From UBA1163 sp002311635 (GTDB lineage Bacteria > Desulfobacterota > BSN033 > UBA1163): a stretch of DNA of 64,000 nt. The notes under the pieces were generated by a model. The model saw nothing but the letters and a program-made list of their open reading frames with translations, did not search any database and was not told where the DNA came from. Location of the stretch: NCBI GenBank assembly GCA_049514515.1, contig JBEKUZ010000001.1:62001-126000 (forward strand), written 5' to 3'. The translations under genes and the position numbers were made by a program. Shown piece by piece: positions 56,898 through 64,000 of this stretch; position 1 is the stretch's first letter, and each line of letters opens with the position of its first letter.

Positions 56898-58577
56898 ATG
56901 TTAATCGAGCTTCGAATTAAAAATTTTGCCATTATCGATGAGTTGAGCCTGTCCTTCTCAAAAGGGTTCAATATCCTGAGCGGAGAGACTGGAGCGGGAA
57001 AGTCCATTATCCTCAATGCCGTCCACCTCCTGTTAGGGGACAAGGCCACCGAGGAGTGGATTCGAAGTTCGGAAGAAGAGGCGAATGTCGAGGCGCTCTT
57101 CGACATCTCCGGAAACCTGGAGGTCAAACAAAAGATCAAAGAAAAGGCTCCGCAGGTGCAGGGCGCCGGAGAGGAGGATTCCCTTCTGATCCGGCGGGTG
57201 ATCTCCCGATCCGGCCGGGGAAAAGTTTTCATCAACGGGAATATGGCCACTCTCGGAGCCCTTTCGGAGGTTGGAGAAGTGCTTCTCAGCATCTACGGAC
57301 AGCATGAACATCAATCCCTGCAGCGGATGGAGACCCACATCGATATTTTGGATGAATTCGGCGGGCTGCTTGGGCTTCGAGAAGAATTCCAAAAGCAGTA
57401 CGAAGCATTTGTCTCCTTATCAGAAGAGGTTGATAAGATTCGAAACGAGAAAGAGAAAAGAGCGAAGGAACGAGAGCTGATGGCCTTCCAGTCGAAAGAG
57501 ATTGAGGCCTCCGGAATTCAGGTCGGGGAAGAAGAGTCTTTGAAGGAAGACCGAACCATCCTCACTCATGCGAAGAAACTGATGGATTTTGCCGTTGCCT
57601 CGGAAGAAACGCTCTACTCAGGGGAGGGCTCAACGATTGAGAAAATTCAAAAAATTCTCAGTCAAGGAGGGGACATGGCGGCCATTGATCCCTCTCTCTC
57701 GCATCTCTTGAAAGCCCTGGATTCCGCCCTCATCCAGCTGGAGGAGATCGCCCTCGCTTTCAGGGACTATTCAAGAAGGGTGGAAGTCAACCCGGCGAGG
57801 ATCGATGAGGTTGAGAACAGGTTGGAGGAGATCGACCGGCTGAAGAGAAAGTATGGCTCCACCGTCGAAGCGATCCTCGTCTTTAAACAGAGAGCGGACG
57901 TGACATTGAAATCCTTCACTTCCGATGAAGAAAAGCTCTCCCAATTGGAAAACCGCCTGGAGCCCCTCCGGAAGATCGTGGACAATCTGGGAAAGAAACT
58001 ATCCGGCGAAAGAAGAAGAGTTGCATCGGAATTGAAAAGGTCCGTAGAAAAGGAACTGAATACCCTGGGCATGAAAAAAACCGTTTTTGAGATCCGTATC
58101 GATCCTTTGCCTCTTTCTTTGAAAGGAGCGGATCGCGTGGAGTTTCTCATCTCTCCCAACGTGGGAGAGGAGGTAAAGCCTCTGGCCAAGATCGCCTCCG
58201 GAGGAGAGCTCTCACGAATTATGTTAGCCATGAAAAGGATCCTGGCCAAAATAGGTGGAAGGCAGGTGCTCGTCTTTGATGAAGTCGATGCTGGCATTGG
58301 AGGGGCGATGGCAGAGGTGGTTGGAAGGAAACTGAGAGAACTCTCACAGCATCATCAGGTCATTTGTGTCACTCACCTTCCGCAAATCGCCTGCTTTGCG
58401 GACCAGCACCACAGCGTGAGGAAGGAAGTGAAATCGGGACGGACAATTACTTTAGTGGATCGACTGGATAAGGAGTTGATCGTGGACGAAATTGCCAGGA
58501 TGCTCGGAGGGCTGAAGGTGACAGAAAAAACAAGAGCCCATGCCAAGGAGATGATCGAAAATGCCAAGAAACTATAG
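56898..58577 (+). CDS. recN: DNA repair protein RecN
   Basis: A 559-residue SMC-like ATPase of the usual RecN length. MLIELRIKNFAIIDELSLSFSKGFNILSGETGAGKSIIL holds Walker A (GETGAGKS). YGQHEHQSL near 135 and a long coiled coil (160-360) follow. LAKIASGGELSRIMLAMK is the ABC signature and VLVFDEVDAGIGG Walker B. It acts in double-strand break repair. The start is unusual: ATG 56898 (or TTG 56895) directly follows the cassette end, with no Shine-Dalgarno. Confidence 0.95.
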   Translation: MLIELRIKNFAIIDELSLSFSKGFNILSGETGAGKSIILNAVHLLLGDKATEEWIRSSEEEANVEALFDISGNLEVKQKIKEKAPQVQGAGEEDSLLIRRVISRSGRGKVFINGNMATLGALSEVGEVLLSIYGQHEHQSLQRMETHIDILDEFGGLLGLREEFQKQYEAFVSLSEEVDKIRNEKEKRAKERELMAFQSKEIEASGIQVGEEESLKEDRTILTHAKKLMDFAVASEETLYSGEGSTIEKIQKILSQGGDMAAIDPSLSHLLKALDSALIQLEEIALAFRDYSRRVEVNPARIDEVENRLEEIDRLKRKYGSTVEAILVFKQRADVTLKSFTSDEEKLSQLENRLEPLRKIVDNLGKKLSGERRRVASELKRSVEKELNTLGMKKTVFEIRIDPLPLSLKGADRVEFLISPNVGEEVKPLAKIASGGELSRIMLAMKRILAKIGGRQVLVFDEVDAGIGGAMAEVVGRKLRELSQHHQVICVTHLPQIACFADQHHSVRKEVKSGRTITLVDRLDKELIVDEIARMLGGLKVTEKTRAHAKEMIENAKKL

Positions 58578-58578
58578 A

Positions 58579-58592
58579 ACGTGTCCGTGTCC
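58579..58592. repeat. short GTGTCCG half-copy between recN and the acetyltransferase
   Basis: AACGTGTCCGTGTCCG, one-sided, in the 30-base gap. The next gene retains its own AGGAGAG site. Confidence 0.6.
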
Positions 58593-58607
58593 GATAGGAG
58601 AGACAGC

Positions 58608-59057
58608 ATGATCCGAAAGGCTAAACTCAATGACGTTAAAGAGATACAGCGGTTGATTAAGCTCTACGCTCCTCGAGGAGGGGTTCTCCCGCGGTCCTTG
58701 AGCGAAGTCTATGACCATCTCCGGGACTTTCTTCTCTTCGTACGGAATCGCAAGGTGATAGGAATCTGCGCCCTCCACATTTGCTGGGACGATCTGGCAG
58801 AGATCCGGTCCCTGGCTGTGAAGGAGGAGGATCAGAACAAAGGCATCGGTGCGAGACTGGTGCAGGCCTGTTTGAAGGAGTCGGCACTTTTGGGAGTGAA
58901 AAGAGTTTTTGCCCTCACCGACGAACCCGAATTCTTCGAGAGGTTGGGCTTTGCGAGGGTGGACAAATCAACCCTCCCGCATAAAATCTGGGCCGACTGT
59001 CTGAAATGTGCGAAATTCCCGGATTGCGACGAAGCGGCTGTTGTTAAAGAATTTTAG
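58608..59057 (+). CDS. short N-acetyltransferase of the ArgA (N-acetylglutamate synthase)-like type
   Basis: A 149-residue GNAT protein. MIRKAKLNDVKEIQRLI, EIRSLAVKEEDQNKGIGARLVQACL (acetyl-CoA site) and EFFERLGFARVDKSTLPHKIWADCLKCAKFPDCDE are typical of the small ArgA-like acetyltransferases found in Deltaproteobacteria and relatives, where they can perform the first step of arginine synthesis. ATG 58608 follows AGGAGAG; a GTG at 58581 lies in a repeat. Gene order nadK-recN-acetyltransferase appears conserved once the inserted cassette is removed. Confidence 0.75.
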   Translation: MIRKAKLNDVKEIQRLIKLYAPRGGVLPRSLSEVYDHLRDFLLFVRNRKVIGICALHICWDDLAEIRSLAVKEEDQNKGIGARLVQACLKESALLGVKRVFALTDEPEFFERLGFARVDKSTLPHKIWADCLKCAKFPDCDEAAVVKEF

Positions 59058-59157
59058 AAAAACGAGATGAGTCATAGGAATCTTTTAGTCGTCACAGCCC
59101 ACCACGTTGCAAGATTTGGTAATCGCTATTTGGAACTGTCAAAATCTGAACAACCTC

Positions 59158-61473
59158 TCAGGAATGGCGGCGGACGACTAGGGCACTGACGAGCGCTGCC
59201 GTGTAAAGCAAAATGGCTATCCAGTAGAGGAACTGGAAACCAAAATACATCGAATTGTACTCCAATACGCCTCCGCACATTGCTCCAAATAGGTTCATTG
59301 CCAATGCAGCGCTGATGTTACCTGTCTTTGCCAAGATGGAAGAGAAGGCGATGCCGGAAAAGAACATTGGGGAAGTGAGTAATATCAAAGTAGCGGGGCG
59401 TGCGGTGGGCGTGGCTGGCAAGCCGCCGGCCCTTGCTATAGCGAGTCCTACCACCAAGCTTGCAAGAAGGAGGATGAAAGGAACAGCGGGACTGCGCAGT
59501 CCGATCTTAATCACTACCAAGTTTGCGATGAAAGCCATCACGAGGATTGCTGCGATGACGATCCCGATCACCTGCCAAGTATTGCCAAAAATGAGACCTA
59601 ATTCAGTGATGCCCTTGGTCTCGACAAGCATGAACCCCGCCCCCATAAAGAAGTAGACTGCATGGCTGAATTGGGGTCTTTCTCCCAGGAAGCTGTGAAA
59701 CAGGAGGACGGATACCCCAAGGATGAGCACAACTACCCAGACGTAGGATAGAGGATAAACACGCCGCGGCATGTAGAAGAAAGGCCAGTCATCCGTCGAG
59801 ACGGATGCTTTGAGATCCGGGTTCGCGTAAGTACCGGTAAGGTCCCTAAACTCAGTCCCCTGAAGGAGTGCAGAATCCAGTCGCAGCCCTCCGCGTTTTG
59901 ACTGTGCAAAAATGACAGAGCGGTCGTACTTGGCCGAGACGCAGATCGGCACGTCGCCATCGAAGGCTTCTTGCATCATGAGGTAGATCTTCCGGCCGAT
60001 TTCCGGGGAGAGGACAGAGAAACAAAGGCTCAAAACGCCGTTCTCCTCCAGTCGATTTCGCGCATCCCGAAGGCCCTCAACGGTGTACACGAACGAATCG
60101 AGCCTTACGTTCGACCCATGGCTGAGCAGCGTGTGCGAATCGAGTAGTCCATAAACGATGAGATCGTATCGGTTCATTGTGGACCGAAGGAACGTACGGG
60201 CATCATCGATGATGGAGGTTACGCGGTTGTCTTGATAGGGTTTTTCGGGATGATAGATCTCCCCGATTCTCAGGATGGCAGGGTCGATCTCGATAGCATC
60301 CACATGCTGGACGCCCATGCGCAGCGCTGCGGCAACGTCGTTACCCGTACCTGCCCCCACGACTGCGACGCGTAAGGGCCTAGGGTGCAACCGATAGGGC
60401 AGTTCGTAATAGTCAGCGATGGATTTCCGGTCCTTGTAGGCTGCCACAGCGTCTTGAGAAAGATCGTGCACCCTTTGGTAATAATGCCCTCCAGCGCGTA
60501 TCATCGTAAGGCCGTGGTCCCCGAGCCCTCGCTCGATGAGTTGATAGGGAGAGTATATACGCTCGTAAATGGAGTAGACCGGCCAGTCAAGAATCACCAC
60601 TGCCGCAAGGATCGCTAAGAACCCGATGGCAATCGAGCGCAAGCTATGTGCCTGAAGCAAGATAAAGATTGTAAAGCAGGGGACAAACCACAGTACGGGC
60701 GGTGTCCAGAGAAAGCTCAGCACCATTATGATGATTACGCCTGCAACGCTGCCAAGCAGGTTCAACGCATAAGCTCTAAGTTGCGTTGTGCGCTCCATCA
60801 AACGGCCACACACTTGGCCAAGTGGAATGAATACAAGGGCAGTAAGCAGCATCACCACGCAGAGGAAGAAATAGACGGCCACCATTTGCGCCGGGTTGGA
60901 GGTTGTCGCGAAACCCATGTTGAGCTGCTCCATGATGGGCGAAGCCATCAGGCCGAGCAGCCGTCGGAACGGTAGTCCTCCTCTTAGAGCCACAAGCACC
61001 AATATTTGCAGAGTGAATAGGGGAAAGACCATGACTGTTGGCACCTGTTTGCGCTTCGCCAGCGCGTAGCCCAAACCAAGTCCGGCAAAACACGCAAGAA
61101 GGCTGAAGGTCTTGTAGAAAGCAAATATCTCCCAGACTGTACCATGCCAGCGAATGATTCCTAGCTCCAATGCAAGGCTGCCGGCCGCGCTGGCGGCAAT
61201 GGCAAGCGGCACCCAGGGATCCGGTAGCAGGTCCAGGAACTGGCTTTGCCCGTCTGCTAGGTTCTCAATGGTGGAAGTCATCCTGCGGAGCAGCCAACTG
61301 ACGGCCAGTCCGATGGCCAGGGCGCTGATCCCGATGGCAGCGGTCTCAATCCAGAACCCAGTTGTTACAATAACGATTTTATTAGCCAACACGCTGCACA
61401 CGTTCGTGACGATTGGGAGAAGCAGGCAAAGTAAAAGTGTGAATCGTACGAGACGCAAATAGGCAGCTACCAT
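59158..61473 (-). CDS. spermidine-synthase-like protein fused to membrane domains
   Basis: A 771-residue protein. About six or seven membrane helices occupy residues 5-330. A soluble spermidine synthase-like (SAM-fold) domain follows: RVAVVGAGTGNDVAAALRMGVQHVDAIEIDPAIL and DDARTFLRSTMNRYDLIVYGLLDSHTLL. A final set of about seven helices ends the protein. In such proteins the SAM fold often lacks a proven aminopropyltransferase function, so activity is uncertain. No ribosome site was sought beyond ATG 61473. The gene lies alone, converging with the acetyltransferase. Confidence 0.8.
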   Translation of the reverse strand: MVAAYLRLVRFTLLLCLLLPIVTNVCSVLANKIVIVTTGFWIETAAIGISALAIGLAVSWLLRRMTSTIENLADGQSQFLDLLPDPWVPLAIAASAAGSLALELGIIRWHGTVWEIFAFYKTFSLLACFAGLGLGYALAKRKQVPTVMVFPLFTLQILVLVALRGGLPFRRLLGLMASPIMEQLNMGFATTSNPAQMVAVYFFLCVVMLLTALVFIPLGQVCGRLMERTTQLRAYALNLLGSVAGVIIIMVLSFLWTPPVLWFVPCFTIFILLQAHSLRSIAIGFLAILAAVVILDWPVYSIYERIYSPYQLIERGLGDHGLTMIRAGGHYYQRVHDLSQDAVAAYKDRKSIADYYELPYRLHPRPLRVAVVGAGTGNDVAAALRMGVQHVDAIEIDPAILRIGEIYHPEKPYQDNRVTSIIDDARTFLRSTMNRYDLIVYGLLDSHTLLSHGSNVRLDSFVYTVEGLRDARNRLEENGVLSLCFSVLSPEIGRKIYLMMQEAFDGDVPICVSAKYDRSVIFAQSKRGGLRLDSALLQGTEFRDLTGTYANPDLKASVSTDDWPFFYMPRRVYPLSYVWVVVLILGVSVLLFHSFLGERPQFSHAVYFFMGAGFMLVETKGITELGLIFGNTWQVIGIVIAAILVMAFIANLVVIKIGLRSPAVPFILLLASLVVGLAIARAGGLPATPTARPATLILLTSPMFFSGIAFSSILAKTGNISAALAMNLFGAMCGGVLEYNSMYFGFQFLYWIAILLYTAALVSALVVRRHS

Positions 61474-61888
61474 TGACCGTTCTCCCCCTTTGAAAGACTG
61501 CTTAGATCTCGTCTCCGTGTTCCAACTGCGAGTCGGCTGGGCTGCTGAAATAAGATCATGAAAAGCATTCTCACTTTCATCCTTACATCCCGTATATTCC
61601 TTAAGTCAGCAGCATTTTTTATGTTGCTGCAATGGGTAATAAGCGATCAGTATGACTTCGCGTGATACGCAGGTAAAAAGGTTTATAATGACTCGAAATC
61701 CTGGAATATCATTAATGACTTTCGATTCGTTTTGGCCATAATCGGTGTGCTTCAATAGTCTGTTAATCCTCCGTCGCAAATGGTATCACAACCCGGAAGA
61801 GTTCCTATCGATCATTGACTTCAAAGATGTTAATTATGGGCTTGGTCTCGTTTATGAAGCCGTGCATTTGCTTTTGCAAATGACGCTG
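61474..61888. other. intergenic region without recognisable gene
   Basis: AT-rich 415-base stretch. I see only a small hairpin, GCAGCA-N10-TGCTGC near 61607. A plus-strand open frame from 61745 overlaps the thiF-like gene and has no recognisable content or ribosome site. Confidence 0.4.
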
Positions 61889-62716
61889 CTATTTTTCCTC
61901 GCCCAAAAGGATCCTCAGCACGGTGTTTGCTTGATGGTGGGCAACGATTCCCACCCTCGGCGCCATCAACCCCACTCCCGGTTGGGCGGCGGTCTTATGA
62001 TCCCCCACGATGAAAATCTTTGAGGAGAACCGGACGGTTTTGATCTCATTGCTCTCCCCATAGCCGGCCACGCCTGAGGCGGCCACCATATATTTGTCCG
62101 GCATCTTCTCGGATACCGTGTTGATCAGCATGGCCTTTTCATCGGCTCGATCAAAGGCCTCCACCACCACCTCCGCTTCTTTGAAGATTCTTTCCACGTT
62201 GTTGCGGTCCAGCTTCTCGTTGTAGGTCTGGACCCGAACATAGGGGTTGATCTTTGAGAGATTTTCTTGAAGGGCTTCCACCTTGGGTGTTCCGATTTGA
62301 TGGATGAAGTATTGTTGGCGATTTAAATTGGACGGTTCCACCACATCGAAGTCGACCAAGATGAGCTTCCCTATTCCAATGCGAGCCAATGCGATAGCGA
62401 TGGCCGATCCAAGGCCACCCAATCCCGCGATGCCAACGACAGATTTTTTGATTTTCCGGTGAACGCCGGGCGTGTGCCTGGCCATCATGAGACATTCAAA
62501 CTCTTCCGAAGAAGGCAGTTCTCCTTTCTTGATGAAGACGATCTCATCTCCTTCTTTGAGGGGACCATCGGAGGTGGCTGGAAAGCCGTTGTAGATGACC
62601 AGATCCGCATCGGGCTTGGATTGCTTTTTGAGTTGGGAAAGAGTCGTGTTTGGGGGAAGAGAGGTTTCTTTTTCGTTTACCTTGATTCTGATATGCTTCG
62701 GGAACTTTTCTGCCAC
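61889..62716 (-). CDS. ThiS-ThiF fusion: sulfur-carrier adenylyltransferase
   Basis: A 275-residue protein. Residues about 8-65 (IRIKVNEKETSLPPNTTLSQLKKQ...NGFPATSDGPLKEGDEIVFIKKGE) resemble a ThiS/MoaD ubiquitin-like domain but lack a C-terminal Gly-Gly at its end. From about 80 follows the E1-like domain: VVGIAGLGGLGSAIAIALARIGIGKLILVDFDVVEPSNLNRQ binds ATP. It probably adenylates a sulfur carrier for thiamine or pterin synthesis. I chose GTG 62716 because a promoter covers the TTG at 62752. Confidence 0.82.
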   Translation of the reverse strand: MAEKFPKHIRIKVNEKETSLPPNTTLSQLKKQSKPDADLVIYNGFPATSDGPLKEGDEIVFIKKGELPSSEEFECLMMARHTPGVHRKIKKSVVGIAGLGGLGSAIAIALARIGIGKLILVDFDVVEPSNLNRQQYFIHQIGTPKVEALQENLSKINPYVRVQTYNEKLDRNNVERIFKEAEVVVEAFDRADEKAMLINTVSEKMPDKYMVAASGVAGYGESNEIKTVRFSSKIFIVGDHKTAAQPGVGLMAPRVGIVAHHQANTVLRILLGEEK

Positions 62717-62725
62717 GAGGATCAG

Positions 62726-62752
62726 ATTATAGGAGAGGGATGGGAATGTCAA
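62726..62752 (-). promoter_or_regulatory. promoter of the ThiS-ThiF gene
   Basis: Minus strand: TTGACA (62752-62747), a 15-base spacer and a perfect TATAAT (62731-62726). The start site would be near 62719, so the GTG at 62716 would have almost no leader. Confidence 0.6.
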
Positions 62753-62786
62753 GGGCAGGGTACTTGCTTCCCCCCGTTTCTTCCTT

Positions 62787-62957
62787 GCCCACGACCGAGG
62801 CAGATCACCCTTGAGGCTTCATAAGGCCCACGTTGAGGGCAAACAGGATGAAGCCGCGCAAGATCTTGAAGCTGCGATCTCCCTTTGAAACTTAGGCAGC
62901 CAGACCTTAAAGAGGTTGGGCCGATGAAGCCTCTTCAGGGATCCACCTCGGTCGGGC
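62787..62957. other. long imperfect inverted repeat, candidate structured RNA
   Basis: The outer arms GCCC-N2-GACCGAGG (62787-62800) and CCTCGGTC-GGGC (62946-62957) pair, and further in TGAGGCTTCAT-N2-GGCCCA (from 62811) pairs with TGGGCC-N-ATGAAGCCTC (to 62933). In all about 30 base pairs form a rod with a loop of roughly 85 bases. The strand is unknown and no terminator or promoter is clear. The remaining parts of 62753-63114 show no gene. Confidence 0.4.
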
Positions 62958-63114
62958 AAAGAAGAAAACACATCCTTCGTCAGTTCCGGACGTAGGGGGT
63001 GAAGAGCAGTCTGGGCACTATTCGGGTCGGTCTTCCATTGACTTTTAATGACGTTGATGTTAAAAATTTTTTTGTTCTTTTTTTCTTCCTATTCACGGAT
63101 TTAGAAGGTTGTTG

Positions 63115-64000
63115 ATGAAAAAATTTATTCCTTCAGGGAGACCGACGGTTGGGGAAGTCGATCTCGGTGCACTGGAATTCAATTATCGGCAAATCAGGAA
63201 AAGAGTTCCTGAGGGTGTGAAAGTCCTGGCGGTCGTCAAGGCGGATGCCTACGGTCATGGAGCCATTCCGATTTCTCTGAGATTGGAGAAATTGGGAGTG
63301 GAATATCTGGGCGTCGCCATTTCTGAAGAAGGGGTGGAATTGAGAAAGGGGGGGGTGAAAGCCCCCATTCTTGTTTTGGGAGGAATTTTTGGAGCGGAGG
63401 TGGATCAGATTTTTCGTTTCCGTCTCACCCCTGTCATCTTCAGAAAAGATTGTTTGAAAATTCTCTCCAGAGAAGCAGAGAAACGAAGGAGGAAGGTGAA
63501 GGTTCACCTCAAGGTCGATACAGGAATGGGGAGGGTAGGCGTCCCCCTCAGCCTCTGGCCCGATTTTTTGCGAGAGGTGAGACGATTCCCGAAGATTGAG
63601 ACAGAAGGCATCCTCTCCCATTTCTCCATGACGGACGAAGAAAAGGGCTTTACTCAACGCCAATGGAGAGCCTTTCAAAGCGCTGTGGCGATCGCTCAGG
63701 AGTTGGGGATTTCCTCCCCGTATCTTCACATGGCCAGCAGTGCGACGCTCACCGCCTTCCCGGGATACGCCGCGGGGTTGGTCCGGCCCGGGATCATGCT
63801 TTATGGTTCGTATCCTTCTCCCACCTTTCGATCCCTCATCTCACTCAGACCCGTGATGACCTTGAAGACGCGCATCCATTTTCTGAAATCGGTTCCGTCC
63901 GGAGCGAGAATTAGCTATGGAGGGACGTTTACGACAAAGCGGGAGAGCCGCATCGCGACCCTTCCGATCGGATACGCGGACGGGTATAGCCGTCATCTCT
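63115..64000 (+). CDS. alr: alanine racemase, 3' end cut by window edge
   Basis: Reading from ATG 63115 gives 295 codons without a stop to the right edge. PTVGEVDLGALEFNYRQI starts the family, VKVLAVVKADAYGHGA (35-50) contains the PLP-binding Lys, KVHLKVDTGMGRVG and HMASSATL follow, and LPIGYADGYSR near the edge starts the second domain with the catalytic-Tyr region still missing. It interconverts L- and D-alanine for peptidoglycan. Length so far and motif spacing are normal, so the gene is probably intact beyond the window. Confidence 0.94.
   Translation, partial: MKKFIPSGRPTVGEVDLGALEFNYRQIRKRVPEGVKVLAVVKADAYGHGAIPISLRLEKLGVEYLGVAISEEGVELRKGGVKAPILVLGGIFGAEVDQIFRFRLTPVIFRKDCLKILSREAEKRRRKVKVHLKVDTGMGRVGVPLSLWPDFLREVRRFPKIETEGILSHFSMTDEEKGFTQRQWRAFQSAVAIAQELGISSPYLHMASSATLTAFPGYAAGLVRPGIMLYGSYPSPTFRSLISLRPVMTLKTRIHFLKSVPSGARISYGGTFTTKRESRIATLPIGYADGYSRHL

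Noticed and set aside
61745..62023. Plus-strand open frame with IIDFKDVNYGLGLVYEAV
   Set aside because: It overlaps the ThiS-ThiF gene on the other strand, has no ribosome site and no recognisable family.
62753..63114. 6S RNA or SRP RNA in the gap before alr
   Set aside because: The rod shape is suggestive, but no conserved central-bubble sequence or GGTCAGG...GGAAGGAAGCAGC core was found. Reported only as an inverted repeat.

Overview
This window looks like the chromosome of a strictly anaerobic, aromatic-degrading bacterium. The best guess is Desulfobacterota (the former Deltaproteobacteria), close to syntrophic or sulfate-reducing benzoate and phenol degraders. The evidence is the gene set: cyclohexadienoyl-CoA hydratase, 6-hydroxycyclohexenoyl-CoA dehydrogenase, ring-opening 6-oxocyclohexenoyl-CoA hydrolase, a 4-hydroxybenzoyl-CoA reductase with the extra [4Fe-4S] cysteines, a tungsten-type aldehyde oxidoreductase and many acyl-CoA enzymes. 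I cannot name a genus. No rRNA or tRNA gene was recognised.

Layout. (1) 1-1012, minus: mltG (cut by the edge) and ruvX. (2) 1150-10620, plus: an aromatic/alicyclic acyl-CoA block. It holds an acyl-CoA dehydrogenase, a free-standing biotin carrier, a GNAT protein, a TetR regulator, an SDR, had, oah, dch, a second SDR, a second acyl-CoA dehydrogenase and a MoaD-like protein. (3) 10625-18344, mostly minus: an aldehyde oxidoreductase (AOR) operon (zinc ribbon, AOR, 4x[4Fe-4S] protein) and an NrfD-type membrane protein with a second four-cluster ferredoxin, separated by a lipoprotein and a large membrane protein. (4) 18634-28398: an IclR regulator facing a LIV-type ABC transporter (livKHMGF) and 4-hydroxybenzoyl-CoA reductase (hcrBCA). 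(5) 28509-38661, minus: beta-oxidation genes (a dehydrogenase-hydratase fusion, a thiolase, a 3-hydroxyacyl-CoA dehydrogenase) around an envelope group (CsgG-like lipoprotein, outer-membrane beta-barrel, FG-GAP protein). (6) 39086-54415, plus: surface polysaccharide genes. (7) 54415-64000: a MetE-like protein, nadK, recN, an acetyltransferase, a spermidine-synthase-like membrane protein, a ThiS-ThiF fusion and alr (cut by the edge).

How the genes could work together: the ABC transporter imports an aromatic acid. 4-Hydroxybenzoyl-CoA reductase removes the para hydroxyl. After dearomatisation by a benzoyl-CoA reductase that is not in this window, Dch, Had and Oah hydrate, oxidise and open the ring, and the beta-oxidation genes degrade the product. 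The AOR system probably oxidises an aldehyde or reduces an acid and passes electrons to ferredoxin or, through NrfD, to quinone. A palindrome, GTTCAC-N4-GTGAAC, lies in the IclR promoter and beside the AOR promoter, which suggests IclR controls the AOR operon.

The most unusual feature is the intergenic DNA. Several dispersed repeat families fill the gaps, and three are each associated with a small protein. A GTGTCCGTG family forms inverted ends around two closely related S23-type four-helix-bundle genes and also exists as gene-less copies. An AAATTCCAAAT family does the same around a divergent four-helix-bundle gene. A REP-like family flanks a RAYT-type transposase. The four-helix-bundle cassettes resemble 23S rRNA intervening sequences moved into intergenic sites and may be an undescribed class of mobile element.
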